A DNA stretch of 64,000 nucleotides, taken from contig JAJFGK010000139.1 in NCBI GenBank assembly GCA_021776195.1, forward strand, positions 13,755 through 77,754, read 5' to 3'. Under the pieces are notes generated by a model. That model did not search any database and had not been told where the DNA came from. It saw only the letters and a program-made list of their open reading frames with translations. Below, piece after piece: positions 35,352-44,109 of this stretch. Numbering within the stretch: the first letter of the stretch is position 1; the number at the start of each line of letters is the position of its first letter. The translations under genes were made by a program, and so were the position numbers. The stretch comes from Kiloniellaceae bacterium (GTDB lineage: Bacteria > Pseudomonadota > Alphaproteobacteria > Kiloniellales > Kiloniellaceae).

Positions 35352-36257
35352 ATGACCGCTGCCTTGCAGGATCTGACCATCGCCGTGATCGGCGCCGGCG
35401 ATATGGGCGGCTCGGTGGCCCGCTGCCTGCGTCAGGCCGGCGCGGACGTGGTGGCGGCGGGAAGCGGACGCAGCGCCGAGACGCGCGACCGCATCGCCGA
35501 GGCCGGCCTGCGCGACCTTGGCACCGTGGCGGCCTGTGCCGCCGCCGCCGATGTCTTCTTGTCGATCATGCCGCCGGAGAAGGCCGAGACCGTTGCGGCG
35601 GCGGCCGCCGCGGCCATCGCGAAAAGCGGCCGCCAACCGCTCTATGCCGATTGCAACGCCATTGCGCCGCAAACCGTGCAAGGCATTGCCGCCACTTTGG
35701 AGAGCGCCGGCGCGCGCTTCGTCGATGCCGGGATCATCGGTCTCAATCCCGACAGCGGCAAGGCGACCCGGTTCTACGCCAGCGGCCCCGAAGCCGATGC
35801 ATTGAAGGCAATCGAGGTCGAGGGCCGCATCGCCGTGCCGGTCGTCGGCCCCAAGATCGGCCAGGCCTCGGGCATCAAGATGTGCTACGCGGCGCTCACC
35901 AAGGGCACCGACACGCTTCGGGTCGCGATCCTCCTGACCGCCCGCGAACTCGGTCTCTATGACAGGCTGATCGAGGAGTTCGCCGGGTCGCAATCCGACA
36001 AGCTGGCCGACATGCGATCGGGTCTGCCGGCCCTGGCCTGCGATTCCGGGCGCTGGATCCGCGAGATGGAGGAGATCGCCCTGACCCTCGAGAGTGCCGG
36101 GACCACGGGCAAGTTCCACGAGGGTGCCGCCTTCATCCACCGGGTCCTGGCCGCCTCGCCGCTCGGCGAAGAGACCAGGGCAACCGCCGACCGCAATCGC
36201 AGCCTGGAGGAGTCCCTGGAAATCTGGGCCGGCAGCCTGCCGAAGAAGAAAGGTTAG
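35352..36257 (+). CDS. NAD(P)-dependent oxidoreductase with DUF1932 domain (6PGDH-like)
   Basis: A 301-residue beta-hydroxyacid-dehydrogenase-like protein. The Rossmann motif is AVIGAGDMGGSVA (10-22), followed by FLSIMPPEKA at the end of the nucleotide domain. The C-terminal helical domain (about 195-265, GIKMCYAALTKGTDTL) matches DUF1932 and carries the Lys of the GxxxK active-site helix. Substrate unknown. Its end overlaps the end of the convergent adenylate cyclase gene by four bases. Confidence 0.85.
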   Translation: MTAALQDLTIAVIGAGDMGGSVARCLRQAGADVVAAGSGRSAETRDRIAEAGLRDLGTVAACAAAADVFLSIMPPEKAETVAAAAAAAIAKSGRQPLYADCNAIAPQTVQGIAATLESAGARFVDAGIIGLNPDSGKATRFYASGPEADALKAIEVEGRIAVPVVGPKIGQASGIKMCYAALTKGTDTLRVAILLTARELGLYDRLIEEFAGSQSDKLADMRSGLPALACDSGRWIREMEEIALTLESAGTTGKFHEGAAFIHRVLAASPLGEETRATADRNRSLEESLEIWAGSLPKKKG

Positions 36258-37573
36258 GTTGCGCTGGAGGCAAGTGTGTAGATCGAAACGGGCGCGCTCT
36301 TGCCGCGGACCTCGACCGTGCCGATGGGCTTGAGGTCGATTGCCGCGCCGGCGGCGGCAGCCGTGCTTTCGGAGAGCAGCACCGTGGTGCCATATTCCTT
36401 GTTGAGGACCTCGAGCCGGGCGGTCAGGTTCACCGTATCGCCCAATACGGTGAACGATTGGCGCCCGCCGCCGCCGACGGTCCCGACCGCGACCGGGCCG
36501 GTGCAGAGACCGATCCGGACCTTCAGTTTGCGGCCCTGGGTGTCCAGATTTTCGAGGCTCTTTAGAATGGCCGATGCCGCGCGCAGGGCGTTGGCCGCAT
36601 GGTCCGGGTCCTCGGCCGGGGCGTTGAACGCGGCGAGAACCCCGTCGCCCTGGAATTGGATGACGGCGCCACCGTGGCGCGAGACCGCCCCACTGACCGC
36701 ATCGAAGTAGCCGTTGAGCAGCGCCACCACCTGTTCCGGCGTCATTCGCTCGGCCAGGGCGGTGAAACCCTCGAGGTCGACGAACAGCACGGTTGCCTCG
36801 CGCTCTTGCGGCGGCAGCACGCCGCCGCCCTGCACCAGATACCGGGCGACATCCGCGGGCACGTACTGACCGAACATCTCCTCGACGCTAAGCCGCGCGC
36901 GCTCGGCCTGGGCGAAGGCACCGACCACCCCCCGGGCACGACGCACCGCCAGGGACAGGACAAACGCCGTGGCAAGGAGCGCGACGGTTTCCTGGACCCG
37001 GCTGCCGGTGCCGATGAAATCCGGATCGAAGACCACGGCGAGGTACTGTTCCAGGCTCGGATCGTCGGGCAGGTCGTTCCAGGTCACGGTGCGCTCCATG
37101 CCCGACGTGATCCAGGCGAAGACGCCCCACCAACAGGCGGCTATGGTCACGCCGGCCCACAGCACCAGTCCCGGCGAAAGACTGAGTGCCGCGACCGCGA
37201 GGATGAAGAAGAAGTAGGGGAAGACGTCGCTGCGAAAGGCGAAGATCTGCGGCACCTCGCCGGAGGTGGAGACCGGCGCGAAGACCATCGCGACGGCGAT
37301 GATCATGATATCGAGGGCGATGAAAAAGTAACGCAGCCAGGCCCGGTCGTGGCGGCTGCCCAGCGTGGCTGCCTGAGCCAGTCCCAAGATCCCCAGGAGG
37401 GCCACCAGGGCCAGAAGATTGATCGCCACCGGAAGGGGACGTGAAACCGCGAACCAGACCGCGAGGATGATGAGGAAGAGGAAGCGGCCCTTCAGGGCAA
37501 GGCGCAGCCCTTCCCGCTCGGCGCTGAGGAAAGCCCCCGCCACGCCTTTACTCAAAGACTGCGCTGCCGCCAT
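36254..37573 (-). CDS. Membrane-anchored class III adenylate/guanylate cyclase
   Basis: A 439-residue protein. The N-terminal half has about six hydrophobic helices (31-48, 50-68, 82-100, 117-133, 138-155, 196-212). The catalytic domain (about 255-435) has metal Asps D266 (LFVDLEGFT) and D310 (QFQGDGVLAAF) and the transition-state Asn/Arg pair N382/R386 in LGDTVNLTARLE. FGQYVPADVARYL before the domain is the usual signal helix. It should make cAMP from ATP at the inner membrane. The ATG at 37573 is chosen over longer starts. The signal it senses is unknown. Confidence 0.88.
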   Translation of the reverse strand: MAAAQSLSKGVAGAFLSAEREGLRLALKGRFLFLIILAVWFAVSRPLPVAINLLALVALLGILGLAQAATLGSRHDRAWLRYFFIALDIMIIAVAMVFAPVSTSGEVPQIFAFRSDVFPYFFFILAVAALSLSPGLVLWAGVTIAACWWGVFAWITSGMERTVTWNDLPDDPSLEQYLAVVFDPDFIGTGSRVQETVALLATAFVLSLAVRRARGVVGAFAQAERARLSVEEMFGQYVPADVARYLVQGGGVLPPQEREATVLFVDLEGFTALAERMTPEQVVALLNGYFDAVSGAVSRHGGAVIQFQGDGVLAAFNAPAEDPDHAANALRAASAILKSLENLDTQGRKLKVRIGLCTGPVAVGTVGGGGRQSFTVLGDTVNLTARLEVLNKEYGTTVLLSESTAAAAGAAIDLKPIGTVEVRGKSAPVSIYTLASSAT

Positions 37574-37755
37574 GGTCCCCACCGTCACTGCCTCGATGCT
37601 CCTGGGTCCAGGGACATATGGGGTGAGACCGGCGGGAATGCGCGAAAATTTGCGCCGGCGCTGGTAAGGGTCCTGGAGTTGAACGGCGGCAGGGGCAAGG
37701 CCGCGAAAAGAAATCCTCAAGAGGCCGGGCCTTTTCCAGACCCCCGGCGAAACGT

Positions 37756-38511
37756 CTAGACCTCCAGCGATACCCGCTTCGGGTCGCCCGCCTCGCCGCC
37801 CGCCGCGTTGCCGCCAAAGGCCTCGACGTTGCCGTAGGCGCGGAAGGCATCGCCGCTGCGCGCGACCGACTGGTCGGCCCCCGAGGGGTTGATCGCCGCC
37901 AGGGCCGCCGCGGTCAGGCGCTGGCCGATGCGCCGCAGTTCCTCGGGCGAGCCGGAGGACGCCCGCGCGCTGATCCCGACCGATCCGCCGATGGCATAGA
38001 GGCGCCCGTCCGGGCCGCGCTGATAGACGTACTGGATCGGCCCCGCGAGGTCGCCGGCATTGGCGGTGTGGGCGGTTTCCTCGGCCCGGACCTGGGCGTC
38101 GCGGCCGCGCAGCTGGTCGAGCCGGGCGCGGTCCACCGGGGCCAGGTCCTGGGGCGAGCGCGGCTGGCCGCGGCCGGCGGATCGCCCGTCGGGCCGGTCC
38201 GAACCGAGGCCGCCGGGATTGCTGGGGCCGGTGGGATTGCTGTGGATGGCGGGATTGGTGAGGATGGCGGGATTGCTGGGGATGGTGGGATTGCTGGGGC
38301 TTCCGGGGTCGGCCGCCGTGGGCCTGGCGGAGTCGGCCGCCGTGGGCTTGGCGGTGCCCCTTTGCGTCCCCTCGGGCTCGAGGGTGCGGTAGGTGACGCG
38401 GATGTTGCGGTTGCCGTCCTTGTCCTCGCCCAGGGGAGTCCTGGCGACGACCTCGGCGAGGCGCCCGCTGGGGGTAAAGCTGCCAACTGATCCGACGGCC
38501 TCGATCGACAA
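37756..38511 (-). CDS. SprA-family putative metalloprotease-like protein with degraded HExxH
   Basis: About 251 residues from a TTG behind CGAGGAA; longer starts back to 38652 look non-coding. The conserved SprA block is at LRGRDAQVRAEETAHTANAG followed by IQYVYQRGPDGRLYAIGG. In relatives the zinc motif reads VRAHEQAH; here the first His is Glu (VRAEETAH), so HExxH is broken and catalysis is doubtful. Upstream of it are about five hexapeptide repeats (SNPTIP, SNPAIL, TNPAIH, SNPTGP, SNPGGL). The function of the family is poorly known. Confidence 0.72.
   Translation of the reverse strand: MSIEAVGSVGSFTPSGRLAEVVARTPLGEDKDGNRNIRVTYRTLEPEGTQRGTAKPTAADSARPTAADPGSPSNPTIPSNPAILTNPAIHSNPTGPSNPGGLGSDRPDGRSAGRGQPRSPQDLAPVDRARLDQLRGRDAQVRAEETAHTANAGDLAGPIQYVYQRGPDGRLYAIGGSVGISARASSGSPEELRRIGQRLTAAALAAINPSGADQSVARSGDAFRAYGNVEAFGGNAAGGEAGDPKRVSLEV
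38216..38305. repeat. Five tandem 18-bp repeats inside the SprA-like gene
   Basis: Units beginning GGATTGCTGG follow one another at 18-bp intervals from 38216 to 38305 with a few substitutions. They encode the (S/T)NP-x-x-x hexapeptides of the linker. A repeat of this kind can expand or contract by slippage without breaking the frame. Confidence 0.8.
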
Positions 38512-38677
38512 GGGCCCGGTTCCTCGCGTCAAAACGGGGACAACAGCAGCCCAGTCTAAGCCCGCGTGGTCAAGGAAGCCTGAAGCAACGTGGTTGACGG
38601 GGCTTAACCACGAACCCTCGACGAACCACCCAATGGCCAAAAAAAAAGCCAAACATCATTGAAATTGCTCGAGAAAT

Positions 38678-38700
38678 AAAAAGGGGACAGTCCCCTTTTT
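38678..38700 (-). terminator. Rho-independent terminator of pdeM
   Basis: A perfect 23-bp palindrome, AAAAAGGGGAC-A-GTCCCCTTTTT, overlaps the pdeM stop codon (38699-38701). On the minus strand the GC stem is followed by five T, an ideal intrinsic terminator. It would work in both directions. Its GGGGAC/GTCCCC core recurs in the large hairpin at 63733-63790. Confidence 0.75.
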
Positions 38701-39640
38701 AAGGCACGAGGGCTTTGCTGGGATAGGCGAAGAGACCGTCCCGGCCGATCAGGAGGACCTGGAAGTCATCGGGAAAATGCCGGGCGATGGCCGGATCGAG
38801 CACCGAGAGGCCGCCGGTGTAGGCACCGAAGGACGGCAGGATGAGGCGGCGGCCGTCGGTCACGAAGCAGCGCCGGGAGAGCCGGCGGTTTCGCACCCGC
38901 ACGGCGGCCTTGGGGTGGAAGTGGCCGGAAATCTCACCCGCGCCCTGGCCCGCGCCCTGGCCGGCCCCTCGGCCGGCCCCTCGGCCCTTGTTGCGGCCGG
39001 CCCCGCGGGTCTTGTGGCCGCCGGCCCCGCGGGTATTACCGCGACCGGGTCCGCGACCGACGGCGGGTTCGACCTCGGACAGCGTCACCGCCTCGTGGCG
39101 CAGCACCAGCGGCCCCAGGATCGCCTCCTCCGCCACCCGGCCGCCCCAGGGCCCAGCCGGGCTGGGATCGTGATTGCCGGCGATCCAGGTCCAGTCGCAG
39201 CGCCCGGTCAGGGCGGCCAGCCGGGTCAGGTCGCCAGGCGCGAGTCGCGCGCCCGCCCCTTCGTCGTGGAAGGAATCGCCCAGGCAGAAAACCCGCTCGA
39301 CGGCATGGCGATCGATCGCGGCGGTCAAGGCCGTCACGGTGGCGGCGGTATCGTAGGGTGGCAGGAAGCGACCCCTGACGGCAAAAGACGAACCCTTTTC
39401 CAGATGCAGGTCGGCGACGAAAAGCGCGCGGCGCTCGGGCCAGATCAGACAACCCGCCGCATCGGCCAGCAGCCGCGCCCCGTTCAGGACCAGGGCGGCC
39501 TGCCCGTTAGCCTCCCCCATGGCCGCGCGCCCGGTCGCGGCGTTCCCCGTGGTGGCGTCCCCCGTGGTGGCGTCCCCCGTGGTGGCGCGGGCCTTATCTG
39601 CCCCATCGCGCCGCGGCGCGGCGTTATCGTCGGCAGTCAC
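38699..39640 (-). CDS. pdeM: Ligase-associated DNA damage response endonuclease PdeM
   Basis: A 313-residue calcineurin-like phosphoesterase. Metal motifs: FVADLHLEKG, CLGDSFHDEG, WIAGNHDPS and ISGHFHPKA. This order and the neighbour lhr define the ligase-associated PdeM. Between LSEVEPAVG and EISGHFH is a Gly/Arg-rich low-complexity insert (GRGPGRGNTRGAGGHK, then RGAG/QGAG repeats) of about 40 residues, and the N-terminus has ATTGD repeats; neither is usual. The GTG start overlaps the lhr stop (GTGA). The companion ligase and exonuclease are not in this window. Confidence 0.88.
   Translation of the reverse strand: MTADDNAAPRRDGADKARATTGDATTGDATTGNAATGRAAMGEANGQAALVLNGARLLADAAGCLIWPERRALFVADLHLEKGSSFAVRGRFLPPYDTAATVTALTAAIDRHAVERVFCLGDSFHDEGAGARLAPGDLTRLAALTGRCDWTWIAGNHDPSPAGPWGGRVAEEAILGPLVLRHEAVTLSEVEPAVGRGPGRGNTRGAGGHKTRGAGRNKGRGAGRGAGQGAGQGAGEISGHFHPKAAVRVRNRRLSRRCFVTDGRRLILPSFGAYTGGLSVLDPAIARHFPDDFQVLLIGRDGLFAYPSKALVP
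39545..39587. repeat. Three tandem 15-bp repeats near the 5' end of pdeM
   Basis: CCCCGTGGTGGCGTC is repeated at 39545 and 39560, with a third partial copy at 39575. The repeats encode the ATTGD pentapeptides at the PdeM N-terminus and keep the frame. Confidence 0.75.
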
Positions 39641-42222
39641 AACGGGAGCTGCCCCTGGCGCGTGTCCGCCATGGCCTCGTCGATCAGGTCCTGGGCGTTC
39701 ATGGCCCCGCCGCCGCCCGGCCCACCGCGCATCGCCCGGGTGCCCGCCGCCGCCCCGCGCATCGTCTGCTTGCCCGCCGCCTGGGCGCCCTCATGCAGCA
39801 GATCGTCGAGCGCCGCCCCGCTGACCTGCTCGCGGCCGATCTCCAGCAGAATGGGGACCGCCAGCGGCGAGACCTGCTCCAGGGCGCGGTGCCGGATACG
39901 TCCCTCGATACGGGCCAGCATGGCCGCGAGCCGGCCGATATCGGTCAAGCCCCCGGCGGCGTCCCGGCGGGTCGCCTCCAGCAGGATATGGTCGGGCTCG
40001 TGGCGCCGCAGCACGTCGTAGATCAAATCGGCGTTGAAGGTCACCTGGCGGGCGCGCCGCTGTTCGCCGGCGTAGCGCTGCTCGATCAGACCGGCGATCA
40101 CCGCGCAGTTGCGAAAGGTCCGGCGCAGCAGGGAGGACTCGGCCATCCACTCCTCCAGGTCGCAGCCCAGCATGTCCTGATCGAAGAGCGCGTCGAGATC
40201 GCGCGCCGGGTGCAGCGACCAGACCGCGATCACGTAGTCGGTGGCGACGAACCCCAGGGGCGCGAGCCCCATGCGCTCCATGCGGCGGGTCAGCAGCATG
40301 CCCAGGGTCTGATGCGCGTTGCGGCCCTCGAAGGTGTAGGCGACCATGAATTCCTTGGCGCCGCGCGGGAAGGTCTCGATCAGCAGGCCGTCGGCCGGCG
40401 GCATGACCGACTTCCAGCGCTGGACCCGCAGCCACTCGGCGACCGCGTCGGGAAAGGTCCCCCAGGCCAGTGGGTCCTCCAGCAGGCCGCGAACCCGTTC
40501 CGCCAGGTGGGTCGAGAGCGGCAGCCGTCCGCCGACATAGGCGGGCACCTTGGGCGGCTGGTCGCCGGCGGCCCGGCTGGCGATCGCGGTGTCCTCGCGC
40601 AGCCCTTCGAAGCGCAGCAGCTCGCCCGAGAAGATAAAGGTGTCGCCGACCTCCAGGCCACCGACGAAGTACTCCTCGACCTCGCCCAGGATGCGGCCGT
40701 TCTTCAAGCGCACCTTGAGGCGCGGCGCCTCGACGATGGTGCCGACGTTGGAGCGGTAGCGCTTGACGTGGTTGATGTTGGCGACGCGCCATCGGCCGTG
40801 CTTGTCCTTGGTCAAGCGGCGATAGCGCTCGTAGCTGCGCAGGGCATAGCCGCCGGTGGCGACGAAATCGAGCACCCGGTCGAAATCCGCCCGGCTGAGG
40901 TCGGCATAGGGCGCGGCCCGGATCACCTCGCGGTGCAGCACCGCGGCGTCGAAGGGCCCGGCGCAAGCGACCCCGAGAATGTGCTGCGCCAGCACATCGA
41001 GACCACCGGCCTTGGGCGGGTCGCCGTCCAGGGTTCCGGCCTCGACGGCGGCAATCGCGGCGCGGCACTCCAGCACCTCGAAGCGGTTGGCCGGCACCAG
41101 CAGCGCCCGGCTCGGCTGATCGAGCCGGTGGTTGGCCCGCCCGATGCGCTGCAGCAGCCGTGCCGAGCCCTTGGGCGCGCCGACCTGCACCACCAGATCG
41201 ACCTCGGCCCAGTCGATGCCGAGATCGAGCGAGGAGGTCGCGACCACCGCGTTCAAGCCGCCGCGCGCCATGGCCGCCTCGACCTTGCGCCGTTGTTCGG
41301 CGGCCAGGCTGCCGTGGTGCAGGGCAATTTTCAACTTGTCGTCGTTGAGCCGCCAGAGCGCCTGGAACACCAGCTCCGCCTGGGCCCGGGTATTGACGAA
41401 AACGATCGCCGTGCGGACCTGGCGCAGCCGCGCGTAGACCTCTTCCATGGCATGCAGCGCCATGTGGCCGGACCAGGGCAGGTACTCCCCGGTGGTCAGG
41501 ATTTCGATCCGCGCCTTCGCCCCCTGCCGGCCGGTGATACGGCGCACCGCCTCGGGCGCCGCGGCATCGACCGCCAGCCAGCGCGCGAGGGTTTGGGGGT
41601 CGGCCACCGTCGCCGAAAGCCCGACCCGGCGATGACCGGGCGCCAGGCCGGTGAGGCGGGCCAGCCCCAGGCTCAGCAGGTCGCCGCGCTTGGAGTCGGC
41701 CAGCGCATGGAGCTCGTCGATCACGACACAGCGCAGACCGGCGAAGACCCGCGGCGCATCGTAGTAGGATAGCAGAAGGGCCAGAGATTCCGGGGTGGTC
41801 ATGAGGATCTGGGGCGGCTTGCGGCGCTGGCGCTGGCGCTTGCTCTGGGGCGTGTCTCCGGTGCGCGTCTCGCAGTCGATCGGCAGGCCCATCTCCGCGA
41901 TCGGCTCGGTCAGGTTGCGGTGGATATCGACCGCCAGGGCCTTCAGCGGCGAGACATAGAGGGTGTGCAGGCCCTGCCCCGCGCTCTCGCCCCCGCTTTC
42001 GAGCCGTTCCTCGCTCAACTGCACCAGGCTCGGCAGGAAACCGGCCAGGGTCTTGCCGCCGCCGGTCGGGGCGATCAACAGGGCCGACTCGCCCGCCTGG
42101 GCGGCGGCCAGCATGGCCATCTGATGGGCGTGCGGCAGCCAGCCACGCGCGCCGAACCAGCCGGCGAAAGGCTCGGGCAGGCCGGTCGGGTCGGGCTCGA
42201 TCTGGCGCAGGGCAGCCGTCAT
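39637..42222 (-). CDS. Ligase-associated DEXH-box helicase (Lhr-like)
   Basis: An 861-residue superfamily 2 helicase. Motif I APTGGGKT, Ia YVSPLKALAVD, II VIDELHAL (DELH), III GLSATVAD, IV/V region IVFVNTRAQAEL and SSLDLGIDW, VI LLQRIGRANHRLD. After the RecA domains come the Lhr winged-helix and beta-barrel core (LKNGRILGEVEEYFVGGL) and C-terminal domain. It unwinds DNA 3' to 5' in the Lig-associated repair cluster with pdeM, which it overlaps by four bases. It lacks the long C-terminal extension of full-length Lhr. Confidence 0.92.
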   Translation of the reverse strand: MTAALRQIEPDPTGLPEPFAGWFGARGWLPHAHQMAMLAAAQAGESALLIAPTGGGKTLAGFLPSLVQLSEERLESGGESAGQGLHTLYVSPLKALAVDIHRNLTEPIAEMGLPIDCETRTGDTPQSKRQRQRRKPPQILMTTPESLALLLSYYDAPRVFAGLRCVVIDELHALADSKRGDLLSLGLARLTGLAPGHRRVGLSATVADPQTLARWLAVDAAAPEAVRRITGRQGAKARIEILTTGEYLPWSGHMALHAMEEVYARLRQVRTAIVFVNTRAQAELVFQALWRLNDDKLKIALHHGSLAAEQRRKVEAAMARGGLNAVVATSSLDLGIDWAEVDLVVQVGAPKGSARLLQRIGRANHRLDQPSRALLVPANRFEVLECRAAIAAVEAGTLDGDPPKAGGLDVLAQHILGVACAGPFDAAVLHREVIRAAPYADLSRADFDRVLDFVATGGYALRSYERYRRLTKDKHGRWRVANINHVKRYRSNVGTIVEAPRLKVRLKNGRILGEVEEYFVGGLEVGDTFIFSGELLRFEGLREDTAIASRAAGDQPPKVPAYVGGRLPLSTHLAERVRGLLEDPLAWGTFPDAVAEWLRVQRWKSVMPPADGLLIETFPRGAKEFMVAYTFEGRNAHQTLGMLLTRRMERMGLAPLGFVATDYVIAVWSLHPARDLDALFDQDMLGCDLEEWMAESSLLRRTFRNCAVIAGLIEQRYAGEQRRARQVTFNADLIYDVLRRHEPDHILLEATRRDAAGGLTDIGRLAAMLARIEGRIRHRALEQVSPLAVPILLEIGREQVSGAALDDLLHEGAQAAGKQTMRGAAAGTRAMRGGPGGGGAMNAQDLIDEAMADTRQGQLPL

Positions 42223-42299
42223 GCCGCCAGTCTAACCGCCCGCCCCGATTCCGCCAGAAGGGCGAGGGCCTGTTGACAATTGCAGTCCAGGGAGCGTCA

Positions 42300-42442
42300 T
42301 TCCGGAACCCGCTTCGGCCCAAATCTTCGAATTGGCGGCCGAAGCGAGGTATCCGGAATCTCGGGCCGACCCCTGATCTCAAATCCGCCAAGACCCCGGA
42401 TCGCTGACTTTCCTTTCCAAATCGAAGATTTGGAGAAAAGTC
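42300..42442. repeat. Intergenic palindromic repeats upstream of lhr
   Basis: Two adjacent inverted repeats fill the 260-bp gap 42223-42482. CCGGAACCCGCTTCGGCC (from 42301) pairs with GGCCGAAGCGAGGTATCCGG (to 42358). GACTTTCCTTTCCAAATC (42406-42423) pairs with GATTTGGAGAAAAGTC (42427-42442). They share CCGGAATCTCGG-type words with other intergenic elements here. Confidence 0.55.
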
Positions 42443-42482
42443 GCGTCCGGGATAACCGCCTTTTGGCAACAGACTCTAGTGA

Positions 42483-42956
42483 TCAGGCGCGCTCGACCCG
42501 GCACTGGAAGCAGTTGTTGGTGGACGAGCGCAAGTGCAGGTAGGCCAGTTCGGGATCGTCGAGCAGTGTGGCGCAGACCTGGTCGAGATCGGCGGTGGCA
42601 ACCACCTGGCCGGTGCCGTACTTGATCCGGTCGTCGCCGCGGTAGCCGCGCACCAGGATCCGCTCCTTCGCCCGGATCATGGGGGGCAGTTCGGGTGTCT
42701 CCGGATGACGCCGGCAGGGCTCGGCGTGGAGAAAAATCGGACCGAGCTCGGCATAGGGCTGGAGCGCCGGGAAGGGCCGGTAGGCCAGAACCAGCATTTC
42801 CTCGCCCTCGGGGATGTGGCGCAGGCAATGGCGACAGGGATTGCCGCCGCCGTCGGAGATTTGGCGCTCGGGCGGCTGGCCATTGGCGTCGGGGGCGCCC
42901 TCCCAAAGGGCCTGGCAGCGGTCGCTCGGCAGGGCGACGAAACGGTGGGCGGTCAT
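42483..42956 (-). CDS. DUF1203 domain-containing protein
   Basis: A 157-residue protein behind AAAAGGA. The Cys/His-containing opening (GGNPCRHCLRHIPEGEEMLVLAYRPF in two parts) and IFLHAEPC match DUF1203, as does the C-terminal AYLHLRSSTNNCFQCRVERA. Members are small cytoplasmic proteins of unknown function. The frame is open far upstream, but psuG on the same strand rules out an extended version. Confidence 0.85.
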   Translation of the reverse strand: MTAHRFVALPSDRCQALWEGAPDANGQPPERQISDGGGNPCRHCLRHIPEGEEMLVLAYRPFPALQPYAELGPIFLHAEPCRRHPETPELPPMIRAKERILVRGYRGDDRIKYGTGQVVATADLDQVCATLLDDPELAYLHLRSSTNNCFQCRVERA

Positions 42957-43056
42957 GGTGTCGGTCCTTTTCGTGGATGCGATCGCCCTTAGAAACAGTA
43001 TGGCGCCCGGAAGGGATATCCGATCCTTGTGCCCCCCAGTCATCGATCTGACATTC

Positions 43057-43154
43057 GCGTCATCCCTGAAACCGGTCACCGGCCGGAGACCCCGGCTCGA
43101 TCCCCGGCCAATGGCCGGGTCCCGTCCGGAGCGACGGAGGCGACGGGATGACGC
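43057..43154. repeat. Intergenic palindromic element with GCGTCATCCC/GGGATGACGC ends
   Basis: Terminal 10-bp inverted repeats GCGTCATCCC (43057-43066) and GGGATGACGC (43145-43154) enclose further nested GC-rich arms (CCGGCCAATGGCCGG). The same ends flank the element at 63883-63996, so this is a repeat family. Confidence 0.7.
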
Positions 43155-43165
43155 GGTCGCGGCCT

Positions 43166-44077
43166 CTAAAGCGCCGCGTAGGCGCGGGCGATTTCGCCGC
43201 CGACCCGGGCGTTGTCGATCAGAAGGGCGATGTTGGCCTCCAGGGTAGCGCCGTCGCTGAGTTCGAAGAGCCGGCGCAGGACAAAGGGCGTCACCGCCTT
43301 GCCGGAAACCGCCTGCTCGACCGCCTCGCGGTTGGCCTGGGCGGTCCAGGCGTCGAGACGTTCGGCATCCAGTTCCCTCTCCGGCGGCAGCGGATTGCCG
43401 AACAGGAGACCGCTGCCGAGACCGACCGCCCAGTGCGCCCGGGCCATGCGCGCGGCGCTCTCGGGGCCGTCGGCCCGGGCCAGGGCCGCCAGGCCCGAGG
43501 AGCGCTTGTAAAAGGCCGGGACCTCGTCGCAGCCGTAGCCGATAACCGGCACGCCCTGGGTCTCCAGCACCTCCAGGGTACGGGGCAGATCGAGTACCGA
43601 CTTGGCGCCCGAGGCGACCAAGGCGACCGGTTGACGGCCGAGCTCGACCAGATCGGCGGATACATCGAAGCTGTTCTGGCCATCGACATGGACCCCGCCG
43701 ATGCCGCCGGTGGCAAAGATCGCGATACCGGCCCGGCCGGCGGCGACCAAAGTGCCGGCGACGGTGGTGGCCCCCAGGCCCCCGGCGGCCAAAACCGGCC
43801 CGAAATCGCGGCGGCTGACCTTGGCGACCTCCTCCGCCGTGGCGATAAGCTCCAGCTCGGCCAGACTGAGGCCGATCCGGACCCGGCCCTCGATCAGGGC
43901 AACGGTCGCCGGCTCGGCGCCGGCGGCGCGGACCGCCGCCGCCATGGCCGCGGCGGTCTCCAGGTTGCGCGGCCAGGGCAGGCCATGGGCAATCGCCGTG
44001 CTTTCCAAGGCCACCACGGCGCGCTCCTCCGCCAGGGCATCTCGCACCGCCGGCGACAGGCAAATCACACTGTTCAT
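43166..44077 (-). CDS. psuG: Pseudouridine-5'-phosphate glycosidase
   Basis: A 303-residue protein typical in length. ALESTAIAHGLPWP, ATGGIGGVHV, SGAKSVLDL (Lys of the covalent intermediate) and CDEVPAFY are family hallmarks. It splits pseudouridine 5'-phosphate to uracil and ribose 5-phosphate, or the reverse, with a Mn2+ site. GAGGAG precedes the ATG. The usual partner kinase gene psuK is not adjacent. Confidence 0.92.
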   Translation of the reverse strand: MNSVICLSPAVRDALAEERAVVALESTAIAHGLPWPRNLETAAAMAAAVRAAGAEPATVALIEGRVRIGLSLAELELIATAEEVAKVSRRDFGPVLAAGGLGATTVAGTLVAAGRAGIAIFATGGIGGVHVDGQNSFDVSADLVELGRQPVALVASGAKSVLDLPRTLEVLETQGVPVIGYGCDEVPAFYKRSSGLAALARADGPESAARMARAHWAVGLGSGLLFGNPLPPERELDAERLDAWTAQANREAVEQAVSGKAVTPFVLRRLFELSDGATLEANIALLIDNARVGGEIARAYAAL

Positions 44078-44109
44078 TATCGCTCCTCAGAAACTTCTCT
44101 CCACCGGCC

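Noticed and set aside
38216..38305. CRISPR-like repeats
   Set aside because: The 18-bp units are contiguous without spacers and in frame inside a coding region; they encode a hexapeptide linker.
38512..38652. N-terminal extension of the SprA-like protein to 38652
   Set aside because: The extra residues look non-coding, and a TTG at 38511 has a good ribosome-binding site and matches the family start.
39793..41772. 659-codon open frame on the plus strand
   Set aside because: Antisense to lhr, which has all helicase motifs. No motif or good ribosome-binding site is seen here.
42957..44063. Long minus-strand frame joined to the DUF1203 gene
   Set aside because: It overlaps psuG in another frame; the DUF1203 domain starts at the ATG at 42956 with its own ribosome-binding site.
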